A stretch of DNA of 64,000 bases from Petrolisthes cinctipes (taxonomy: Eukaryota > Arthropoda > Malacostraca > Decapoda > Porcellanidae). Below, piece by piece: positions 36,001 to 48,000 of the stretch. Numbering within the stretch: position 1 is the stretch's first letter; every line of letters starts with the position of its first letter. Made by a program: the position numbers and the translations under genes. The stretch is from positions 2,046,001 to 2,110,000 of the forward strand of contig JAWQEG010000486.1 of NCBI GenBank assembly GCA_033782935.1. The letters are read 5' to 3'. The notes under the pieces were generated by a model, which was given only the letters and a program-made list of their open reading frames with translations, ran no database searches and had not been told where the DNA came from.

Positions 36001-38466
36001 CTGAAGATGCATGCACATATCGACTTTTGTGCACCTAAAAGATCGATTTTCAGCATGTTTTGGGCCTGAATTTTGAAAATACTCTAACACGGAGTAGGCA
36101 TGTACAGATCGCTTCTGGGACCCCTAAATATCGAATTTTCGGGTGTTTTGGGACTGAATTTGAGATATCGATTTTTTGGCACCTAAAATGTCGATTTTTA
36201 GCATGTTTTTCGCCTATATTTTGAAAATATTCTAGCACTGTGTAGGCATGTACAGATTGCTTCTGGGACCCCAAAATATTGAATTTTCGGGTGTTTTGAG
36301 CCTGAATTTGAGTTAAAAAACGGGTACAGAAGATACATGCACATATTGACTTTGGGCATCTAAAATATCGATTTTCAGCATGTTTTGGGCCTGTATTTTG
36401 AAAATACTCTAACACTGAGTAGGCATGTACAGATTGCTTCTGGGACCCCAAAATATTGAATTTTCGGGTGTTTTGAGCCTGAATTTGAGATATAAACGGG
36501 TACTGAAGATGCATGCACATATCGACTTTTGTGCACCTAAAAGATCGATTTTCAGTATGTTTTGAGCATGTATTTTGAAAATACTCTAACACGGAGTAGG
36601 CATGTACAGATCGCTTCTGGGACCCCTAAATATCGAATTTTCGGGTGTTTTGGGACTGAATTTGAGATATCGACTTTTTGGCACCTAAAAGATCGATTTT
36701 TAGCATGTTTTTAGCCTATATTTTGAAAATATTCTAGCACTGTACAGATTGCTTCTGGGACCCCAAAATATTGAATTTTCGGGTGTTTTGAGCCTGAATT
36801 TGAGATATAAACGGGTACAGAAGATACATGCACATATTGACTTTGGGCACCAAAAATATCGATTTGCAGCATGTTTTGGGCCTGAATTTTGAAAATACTC
36901 TAACACGGAGTAGGCATGTACAGATCGCTTCTGGGACCCCAAAATATCGAATTTTCGGGTGTTTAGGGCCAGAATTTGAGATATAAACGGGTACAGAAGA
37001 TGCATGCACATATCGACTTTTGGGCACCTAAAAGATCGATTTTCAGTATGTTTTTGGTTTGTATTTTGAAAATACTCTAACACGGAGTAGGCATGTACAG
37101 ATACCTTCTGGGACCTCTAAATATCGAATTTTCGGGTGTTTTGGGACTGAATTTGAGATATCGATTTTTTGGCACCTAAAATGTCGATTTTTAGCATGTT
37201 TTTAGCCTATATTTTGAAAATATTCTAGCACTAAGTAGGCATGTACAGATTGCTTCTGGGACCCCAAAATATTGAATTTTCGGGTGTTTTGAGCCTGAAT
37301 TTGAGATATAAACGGGTACAGAAGATACATGCACATATTGACTTTGGGCATCTAAAATATCGATTTTCAGCATGTTTTGGGCCTGTATTTTGAAAATACT
37401 CTAACAATGAGTAGGCATGTACAGATTGCTTCTGGGACCCCAAAATATTGAATTTTCGGGTGTTTTGAGCCTGAATTTGAGATATAAACGGGTACTGAAG
37501 ATGCATGCACATATCGACTTTTGTGCACCTAAAAGATCGATTTTCAGTATGTTTTGAGCATGTATTTTGAAAATAATCTAACACGGAGTAGGCATGTACA
37601 GATTGCTTCTGGGACCCCAAAATATTTAATTTTCGGGTGTTTTGAGCCTGAATTTGAGATATAAACGGGTACAGAAGATACATGCACATATTGACTTGGG
37701 GCACCAAAAATATCGATTTTCAGCATGTTTTGGGCCTGAATTTTGAAAATACTCTAACACGGAGTAGGCATGTACAGATCGCTTCTGGGACCCCAAAATA
37801 TCGAATTTTCGGGTGTTTTGAGCCTGAATTTGAGATATAAACGGGTACTGAAGATGCATGCACATATCGACTTTTGTGCACCTAAAAGATCGATTTTCAG
37901 TATGTTATGAGCATGTATTTTGAAAAAACTCTAACACGGAGTAGGCATGTACAGATCGCTTCTGGGACCCCAAAATATCGAATTTTCGGGTGTTTAGGGC
38001 CAGAATTTGAGATATAAACGGGTACAGAATATGCATGCACATATCGACTTTTGGGCACTTATAAGATCGATTTTCAGTATTTTTTTGGCCTGTATTTTGA
38101 AAATACTCTAACACAGAGTAGGCATGTACAGATCGCTTCTGAGACCCCTAAATATCGAATTTTCGGCTGTTTTGGGACTGAATTTGAGATATCGACTTTT
38201 TGGCACCTAAAAGATCGATTTTTAGCATGTTTTTAGCCTATATTTTGAAAATATTCTAGCACTGTACAGATTGCTTCTGGGACCCCAAAATATTGAATTT
38301 TCGGGTGTTTTGAGCCTGAATATGAGATATAAACGGGTACAGAAGATACATGCACATATTGACTTTGGGCACCAAAAATATCGATTTGCAGCATGTTTTG
38401 GGCCTGAATTTTGAAAATACTCTAACACGGAGTAGGCATGTACAGATCGCTTCTGGGACCCCAAAA
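31400..38466 (+). repeat. 7067-bp super-unit, copy 1
   Basis: Positions from about 31330-31430 onward match sequence 7067 bp downstream, and the 2119-bp duplication is nested inside. Private markers beyond 36 kb are GGTTTGTATTTTG, GTTATGAGCATG, GAAAAAACTC, GAATATGCATGC, GGCACTTATAAG and GAATATGAG. An E/D monomer at 36001-36045 carries a B-type patch that copy 2 lacks. Confidence 0.8.
33009..35127 (+). repeat. 2119-bp tandem duplication, copy 2
   Basis: Near-identical to the preceding unit; diverges at about 35130, where a CCCCTAAATATCG head follows and not CCCCAAAATATCA. The matching markers at both ends make this a clean head-to-tail duplication. Confidence 0.82.
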
Positions 38467-41400
38467 TATCGAATTTTCGGGTGTTTAGGGCCAGAATTTG
38501 AAATATAAACGGGTACAGAAGATGCATGCACATATTGACTTTGGGCTCCAAAAATATCGATTTTCAGCATGTTTTGGGCCTGAATTTTGAAAATACTCTA
38601 ACACGGAGTAGGCATGTACAGATCGCTTCTGGGACCCCTAAGTATCGAATTTAAGGGTGTTTTGGGACTGAATTTGAGATATCGATTTTTTGGCACCTAA
38701 AATGTCGATTTTTAGCATGTTTTTCGCCTATATTTTGAAAATATTCTAGCACTGTGTAGGCATGTACAGATTGCTTCTGGGACCCCAAAATATTGAATTT
38801 TCGGGTGTTTTGAGCCTGAATTTGAGTTAAAAAACGGGTACAGAAGATACATGCACATATTGACTTTGGGCATCTAAAATATCGATTTTCAGCATGTTTT
38901 GGGCCTGTATTTTGAAAATACTCTAACACGGAGTAGGCATGTACAGATTGCTTCTGGGACCCCAAAATATTGAATTTTCGGGTGTTTTGAGCCTGAATTT
39001 GAGATATAAACGGGTACTGAAGATGCATGCACATATCGACTTTTGTGCACCTAAAAGATCGATTTTCAGTATGTTTTGAGCATGTATTTTGAAAATACTC
39101 TAACACGGAGTAGGCATGTACAGATCGCTTCTGGGACCCCTAAATATCGAATTTTCGGGTGTTTTGGGACTGAATTTGAGATATCGACTTTTTGGAACCT
39201 AAAAGATCGATTTTTAGCATGTTTTTAGCCTATATTTTGAAAATATTCTAGCACTGTACAGATTGCTTCTGGGACCCCAAAATATTGAATTTTCGGGTGT
39301 TTTGAGCCTGAATTTGAGATATAAACGGGTACAGAAGATACATGCACATATTGACTTTGGGCACCAAAAATATCGATTTGCAGCATGTTTTGGGCCTGAA
39401 TTTTGAAAATACTCTAACACGGAGTAGGCATGTACAGATCGCTTCTGGGACCCCAAAATATCGAATTTTCGGGTGTTAAGGGCCAGAATTTGAGATATAA
39501 ACGGGTACAGAAGATGCATGCACATATCGACTTTTGTGCACCTAAAAGATCGATTTTCAGTATGTTTTGAGCATGTATTTTGAAAATACTCTAACACGGA
39601 GTAGGCATGTACAGATCGTTTCTGAGACCCCTAAATATCGAATTTTCGGCTGTTTTGGGACTGAATTTGAGATATCGACTTTTTGGCACCTAAAAGATCG
39701 ATTTTTAGCATGTTTTTAGCCTATATTTTGAAAATATTCTAGCACTGTACAGATTGCTTCTGGGACCCCAAAATATTGAATTTTCGGGTGTTTTGAGCCT
39801 GAATTTGAGATATAAACGGGTACAGAAGATACATGCACATATTGACTTTGGGCACCAAAAATATCGATTTTCAGCATGTTTTGGGCCTGAATTTTGAAAA
39901 TACTCTAACACGGAGTAGGCATGTACAGATCGCTTCTGGGACCCCAAAATATCGAATTTTCGGGTACTGAAGATTTATGCACATATCGACTTTTGTGCAC
40001 CTAAAAGATCGATTTTCAGTATGTTTTGAGCATGTATTTTGAAAATACTCTAAAACGGAGTAGGCATGTACAGATCGCTTCTGGGACCCCAAAATATCAA
40101 ATTTTCGGGTGTTTAGGGCCAGAATTTGAGATATAAACGGGTACAGAAGATGCATGCACATATCGACTTTTGGGCACCTAAAAGATCGATTTTCAGTATG
40201 TTTTTGGCCTGTATTTTGAAAATACTCTAACACGGAGTAGGCATGTACAGATCGCTTCTGGGACCCCTAAATATCGAATTTTCGGGTGTTTTGGGACTGA
40301 ATTTGAGATATCGACTTTTTGGCACCTAAAAGATCGATTTTTAGCATGTTTTTAGCCTATATTTTGAAAATATTCTAGCACTGTACAGATTGCTTCTGGG
40401 ACCCCAAAATATTGAATTTTCTGGTGTTTTGAGCCTGAATTTGAGATATAAACGGGTACAGAAGATACATGCACATATTGACTTTGGGCACCAAAAATAT
40501 CGATTTTCAGCATGTTTTGGGCCTGAATTTTGAAAATACTCTAACACGGAGTAGGCATGTACAGATCGCTTCTGGGACCCCAAAATATCGAATTTTCGGG
40601 TGTTTAGGGCCAGAATTTGAAATATAAACGGGTACAGAAGATGCATGCACATATTGACTTTGGGCTCCAAAAATATCGATTTTCAGCATGTTTTGGGCCT
40701 GAATTTTGAAAATACTCTAACACGGAGTAGGCATGTACAGATCGCTTCTGGGACCCCTAAATATCGAATTTAAGGGTGTTTTGGGACTGAATTTGAGATA
40801 TCGATTTTTTGGCACCTAAAATGTCGATTTTTAGCATGTTTTTCGCCTATATTTTGAAAATATTCTAGCACTGTGTAGGCATGTACAGATTGCTTCTGGG
40901 ACCCCAAAATATTGAATTTTCGGGTGTTTTGAGCCTGAATTTGAGTTAAAAAACGGGTACAGAAGATACATGCACATATTGACTTTGGGCATCTAAAATA
41001 TCGATTTTCAGCATGTTTTGGGCCTGTATTTTGAAAATACTCTAACACGGAGTAGGCATGTACAGATTGCTTCTGGGACCCCAAAATATTGAATTTTCGG
41101 GTGTTTTGAGCCTGAATTTGAGATATAAACGGGTACTGAAGATGCATGCACATATCGACTTTTGTGCACCTAAAAGATCGATTTTCAGTATGTTTTGAGC
41201 ATGTATTTTGAAAATACTCTAACACGGAGTAGGCATGTACAGATCGCTTCTGGGACCCCTAAATATCGAATTTTCGGGTGTTTTGGGACTGAATTTGAGA
41301 TATCGACTTTTTGGAACCTAAAAGATCGATTTTTAGCATGTTTTTAGCCTATATTTTGAAAATATTCTAGCACTGTACAGATTGCTTCTGGGACCCCAAA

Positions 41401-44400
41401 ATATTGAATTTTCGGGTGTTTTGAGCCTGAATTTGAGATATAAACGGGTACAGAAGATACATGCACATATTGACTTTGGGCACCAAAAATATCGATTTGC
41501 AGCATGTTTTGGGCCTGAATTTTGAAAATACTCTAACACGGAGTAGGCATGTACAGATCGCTTCTGGGACCCCAAAATATCGAATTTTCGGGTGTTAAGG
41601 GCCAGAATTTGAGATATAAACGGGTACAGAAGATGCATGCACATATCGACTTTTGTGCACCTAAAAGATCGATTTTCAGTATGTTTTGAGCATGTATTTT
41701 GAAAATACTCTAACACGGAGTAGGCATGTACAGATCGTTTCTGAGACCCCTAAATATCGAATTTTCGGCTGTTTTGGGACTGAATTTGAGATATCGACTT
41801 TTTGGCACCTAAAAGATCGATTTTTAGCATGTTTTTAGCCTATATTTTGAAAATATTCTAGCACTGTACAGATTGCTTCTGGGACCCCAAAATATTGAAT
41901 TTTCGGGTGTTTTGAGCCTGAATTTGAGATATAAACGGGTACAGAAGATACATGCACATATTGACTTTGGGCACCAAAAATATCGATTTTCAGCATGTTT
42001 TGGGCCTGAATTTTGAAAATACTCTAACACGGAGTAGGCATGTACAGATCGCTTCTGGGACCCCAAAATATCGAATTTTCGGGTACTGAAGATTTATGCA
42101 CATATCGACTTTTGTGCACCTAAAAGATCGATTTTCAGTATGTTTTGAGCATGTATTTTGAAAATACTCTAACACGGAGTAGGCATGTACAGATCGCTTC
42201 TGGGACCCCTAAATATCGAATTTTCGGGTGTTTTGGGACTGAATTTGAGATATCGACTTTTTGGCACCTAAAAGATCGATTTTTAGCATGTTTTTAGCCT
42301 ATATTTTGAAAATATTCTAGCACTGTACAGATTGCTTCTGGGCCCCCAAAATATTGAATTTTCTGGTGTTTTGAGCCTGAATTTGAGATATAAACGGGTA
42401 CAGAAGATACATGCACATATTGACTTTGGGCACCAAAAATATCGATTTTCAGCATGTTTTGGGCCTGAATTTTGAAAATACTCTAACACGGAGTAGGCAT
42501 GTACAGATCGCTTCTGGGACCCCAAAATATCGAATTTTCGGGTGTTTAGGGCCAGAATTTGAAATATAAACGGGTACAGAAGATGCATGCACATATTGAC
42601 TTTGGGCTCCAAAAATATCGATTTTCAGCATGTTTTGGGCCTGAATTTTGAAAATACTCTAACACGGAGTAGGCATGTACAGATCGCTTCTGGGACCCCT
42701 AAATATCGAATTTTCGGGTGTTTTGGGACTGAATTTGAGATATCGATTTTTTGGCACCTAAAATGTCGATTTTTAGCATGTTTTTCGCCTATATTTTGAA
42801 AATATTCTAGCACTGTGTAGGCATGTACAGATTGCTTCTGGGACCCCAAAATATTGAATTTTCGGGTGTTTTGAGCCTGAATTTGAGTTAAAAAACGGGT
42901 ACAGAAGATACATGCACATATTGACTTTGGGCATCTAAAATATCGATTTTCAGCATGTTTTGGGCCTGTATTTTGAAAATACTCTAACACTGAGTAGGCA
43001 TGTACAGATTGCTTCTGGGACCCCAAAATATTGAATTTTCGGGTGTTTTGAGCCTGAATTTGAGATATAAACGGGTACTGAAGATGCATGCACATATCGA
43101 CTTTTGTGCACCTAAAAGATCGATTTTCAGTATGTTTTGAGCATGTATTTTGAAAATACTCTAACACGGAGTAGGCATGTACAGATCGCTTCTGGGACCC
43201 CTAAATATCGAATTTTCGGGTGTTTTGGGACTGAATTTGAGATATCGACTTTTTGGCACCTAAAAGATCGATTTTTAGCATGTTTTTAGCCTATATTTTG
43301 AAAATATTCTAGCACTGTACAGATTGCTTCTGGGACCCCAAAATATTGAATTTTCGGGTGTTTTGAGCCTGAATTTGAGATATAAACGGGTACAGAAGAT
43401 ACATGCACATATTGACTTTGGGCACCAAAAATATCGATTTGCAGCATGTTTTGGGCCTGAATTTTGAAAATACTCTAACACGGAGTAGGCATGTACAGAT
43501 CGCTTCTGGGACCCCAAAATATCGAATTTTCGGGTGTTTAGGGCCAGAATTTGAGATATAAACGGGTACAGAAGATGCATGCACATATCGACTTTTGGGC
43601 ACCTAAAAGATCGATTTTCAGTATGTTTTTGGTTTGTATTTTGAAAATACTCTAACACGGAGTAGGCATGTACAGATACCTTCTGGGACCTCTAAATATC
43701 GAATTTTCGTGTGTTTTGGGACTGAATTTGAGATATCGATTTTTTGGCACCTAAAATGTCGATTTTTAGCATGTTTTTAGCCTATATTTTGAAAATATTC
43801 TAGCACTAAGTAGGCATGTACAGATTGCTTCTGGGACCCCAAAATATTGAATTTTCGGGTGTTTTGAGCCTGAATTTGAGATATAAACGGGTACAGAAGA
43901 TACATGCACATATTGACTTTGGGCATCTAAAATATCGATTTTCAGCATGTTTTGGGCCTGTATTTTGAAAATACTCTAACACTGAGTAGGCATGTACAGA
44001 TTGCTTCTGGGACCCCAAAATATTGAATTTTCGGGTGTTTTGAGCCTGAATTTGAGATATAAACGGGTACTGAAGATGCATGCACATATCGACTTTTGTG
44101 CACCTAAAAGATCGATTTTCAGTATGTTTTGAGCATGTATTTTGAAAATAATCTAACACGGAGTAGGCATGTACAGATTGCTTCTGGGACCCCAAAATAT
44201 TTAATTTTCGGGTGTTTTGAGCCTGAATTTGAGATATAAACGGGTACAGAAGATACATGCACATATTGACTTGGGGCACCAAAAATATCGATTTTCAGCA
44301 TGTTTTGGGCCTGAATTTTGAAAATACTCTAACACGGAGTAGGCATGTACAGATCGCTTCTGGGACCCCAAAATATCGAATTTTCGGGTGTTTTGAGCCT

Positions 44401-45057
44401 GAATTTGAGATATAAACGGGTACTGAAGATGCATGCACATATCGACTTTTGTGCACCTAAAAGATCGATTTTCAGTATGTTATGAGCATGTATTTTGAAA
44501 AAACTCTAACACGGAGTAGGCATGTACAGATCGCTTCTGGGACCCCAAAATATCGAATTTTCGGGTGTTTAGGGCCAGAATTTGAGATATAAACGGGTAC
44601 AGAATATGCATGCACATATCGACTTTTGGGCACTTATAAGATCGATTTTCAGTATTTTTTTGGCCTGTATTTTGAAAATACTCTAACACAGAGTAGGCAT
44701 GTACAGATCGCTTCTGAGACCCCTAAATATCGAATTTTCGGCTGTTTTGGGACTGAATTTGAGATATCGACTTTTTGGCACCTAAAAGATCGATTTTTAG
44801 CATGTTTTTAGCCTATATTTTGAAAATATTCTAGCACTGTACAGATTGCTTCTGGGACCCCAAAATATTGAATTTTCGGGTGTTTTGAGCCTGAATATGA
44901 GATATAAACGGGTACAGAAGATACATGCACATATTGACTTTGGGCACCAAAAATATCGATTTGCAGCATGTTTTGGGCCTGAATTTTGAAAATACTCTAA
45001 CACGGAGTAGGCATGTACAGATCGCTTCTGGGACCCCAAAATATCGAATTTTCGGGT
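38467..45057 (+). repeat. 7067-bp super-unit, copy 2 (one trimer shorter)
   Basis: Tandem second copy. The offset is 7067 bp up to about 42.3 kb and 6575-6576 bp after it, showing loss of one trimer of about 492 bp (35.2-35.7 kb of copy 1). All private markers of copy 1 recur (for example GGTTTGTATTTTG near 43631 and GGCACTTATAAG near 44632). It ends at 45058, where a 135-bp type monomer begins. Confidence 0.8.
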
Positions 45058-48000
45058 ACTGAAGATTCATGCACATATCGACTTTTGTGCACCTAAAAGA
45101 TCGATTTTCAGTATGTTTTGAGCATGTATTTTGAAAATACTCTAACACGGAGTAGGCATGTACAGATCGCTTCTGGGACCCCTAAATATCGAATTTTCGG
45201 GTGTTTTGGGACTGAATTTGAGATATCGACTTTTTGCCACCTAAAAGATCGATTTTTAGCATGTTTTTAGCCTATATTTTGAAAATATTCTAGCACTGTA
45301 CAGATTGCTTCTGGGACCCCAAAATATTGAATTTTCGGGTGTTTTGAGCCTGAATTTGAGATATAAACGGGTACAGAAGATACATGCACATATTGACTTT
45401 GGGCACCAAAAATATCGATTTTCAGCATGTTTTGGGCCTGAATTTTGAAAATACTCTAACACGGAGTAGGCATGTACAGATCGCTTCTGGGACCCCAAAA
45501 TATCAAATTTTCGGGTGTTTAGGGCCAGAATTTGAGATATAAACGGGTACAGAAGATGCATGCACATATCGACTTTTGGGCACCTAAAAGATCGATTTTC
45601 AGTATGTTTTTGGCCTGTATTTTGAAAATACTCTAACACGGAGTAGGCATGTACAGATCGCTTCTGGGACCCCTAAATATCGAATTTTCGGGTGTTTTGG
45701 GACTGAATTTGAGATATCGACTTTTTGGCACCTAAAAGTTCGATTTTTAGCATGTTTTTAGCCTATATTTTGAAAATATTCTAGCACTGTACAGATTGCT
45801 TCTGGGACCCCAAAATATTGAATTTTCTGGTGTTTTGAGCCTGAATTTGAGATATAAACGGGTACAGAAGATACATGCACATATTGACTTTGGGCACCAA
45901 AAATATCGATTTTCAGCATGTTTTGGGCCTGAATTTTGAAAATACTCTAACACAGAGTAGGCATGTACAGTTCGCTTCTGGGACCCCAAAATATCGAATT
46001 TTCGGGTGTTTAGGGCCAGAATTTGAAATATAAACGGGTACAGAAGATGCATGCACATATTGACTTTGGGCTCCAAAAATATCGATTTTCAGCATGTTTT
46101 GGGCCTGAATTTTGAAAATACTCTAACACGGAGTAGGCATGTACAGATCGCTTCTGGGACCCCTAAATATCGAATTTTCGGGTGTTTTGGGACTGAATTT
46201 GAGATATCGATTTTTTGGCACCTAAAATGTCGATTTTCAGCATGTTTTTCGCCTATATTTTGAAAATATTCTAGCACTGTGTAGGCATGTACAGATTGCT
46301 TCTGGGACCCCAAAATATTGAATTTTCGGGTGTTTTGAGCCTGAATTTGAGATAAAAAACGGGTACAGAAGATACATGCACATATTGACTTTGGGCATCT
46401 AAAATATCGATTTTCAGCATGTTTTGGGCCTGTATTTTGAAAATACTCTAACACTGAGTAGGCATGTACAGATTGCTTCTGGGACCCCAAAATATTGAAT
46501 TTTCGGGTGTTTTGAGCCTGAATTTGAGATATAAACGGGTACTGAAGATGCATGCACATATCGACTTTTGTGCACCTAAAAGATCGATTTTCAGTATGTT
46601 TTGAGCATTTATTTTGAAAATACTCTAACACGGAGTAGGCATGTACAGATCGCTTCTGGGACCCCTAAATATCGAATTTTCGGGTGTTTTGGGACTGAAT
46701 TTGAGATATCGACTTTTTGGCACCTAAAAGATCGATTTTTAGCATGTTTTTAGCCTATATTTTGAAAATATTCTAGCACTGTACAGATTGCTTCTGGGAC
46801 CCCAAAATATTGAATTTTCGGGTGTTTTGAGCCTGAATTTGAGATATAAACGGGTACAGAAGATACATGCACATATTGACTTTGGGCACCAAAAATATCG
46901 ATTTGCAGCATGTTTTCGGCCTGAATTTTGAAAATACTCTAACACGGAGTAGGCATGTACAGATCGCTTCTGGGACCCCAAAATATAGAATTTTCGGGTG
47001 TTTAGGGCCAGAATTTGAGATATAAACGGGTACAGAAGATGCATGCACATATCGACTTTTGGGCACCTAAAAGATCGATTTTCAGTATGTTTTTGGCTTG
47101 TATTTTGAAAATACTCTAACACGGAGTAGGCATGTACAGATACCTTCTGGGACCTCTAAATATCGAATTTTCGGGTGTTTTGGGACTGAATTTGAGATAT
47201 CGATTTTTTGGCACCTAAAATGTCGATTTTTAGCATGTTTTTAGCCTATATTTTGAAAATATTCTAGCACTAAGTAGGCATGTACAGATTGCTTCTGGGA
47301 CCCCAAAATATTGAATTTTTGGGTGTTTTGAGCCTGAATTTGAGATATAAACGGGTACAGAAGATACATGCACATATTGACTTTGGGCATCTAAAATATC
47401 GATTTTCAGCATGTTTTTGGCCTGTATTTTGAAAATACTCTAACACTGAGTAGGCATGTACAGATTGCTTCTGGGACCCCAAAATATTGAATTTTCGGGT
47501 GTTTTGAGTCTGAATTTGAGATATAAACGGGTACTGAAGATGCATGCACATATCGACTTTTGTGCACCTAAAAGATCGATTTTCAGTATGTTTTGAGCAT
47601 GTATTTTGAAAATACTCTAACACGGAGTAGGCATGTATAGATCGCTTCTGGGACCCCTAAATATCGAATTTTCGGGTGTTTTGGGACTGAATTTGAGATA
47701 TCGACTTTTTGGCACCTAAAAGATCGATTTTTAGCATGTTTTTAGCCTATATTTTGAAAATATTTTAGCACTGAGTAGGCATGTACAGATTGCTTCTGGG
47801 ACCCCAAAATATTGAATTTTCGGGTGTTTTGAGCCTGAATTTGAGATATAAACGGGTACAGAAGATTCATGCACATATTGACTTGGGGCACCAAAAATAT
47901 CGATTTTCAGCATGTTTTGGGCCTGAATTTTGAAAATACTCTAACACGGAGTAGGCATGTACAGATCGCTTCTGGGACCCCAAAATATCGAATTTTCGGG

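Noticed and set aside
30890..45057. Large near-identical blocks as assembly artefacts
   Set aside because: Copies differ by single bases and by one trimer, and several blocks have distinct junctions, which favours real duplication. I cannot exclude an artefact without reads, so it stays as a check and not a finding.
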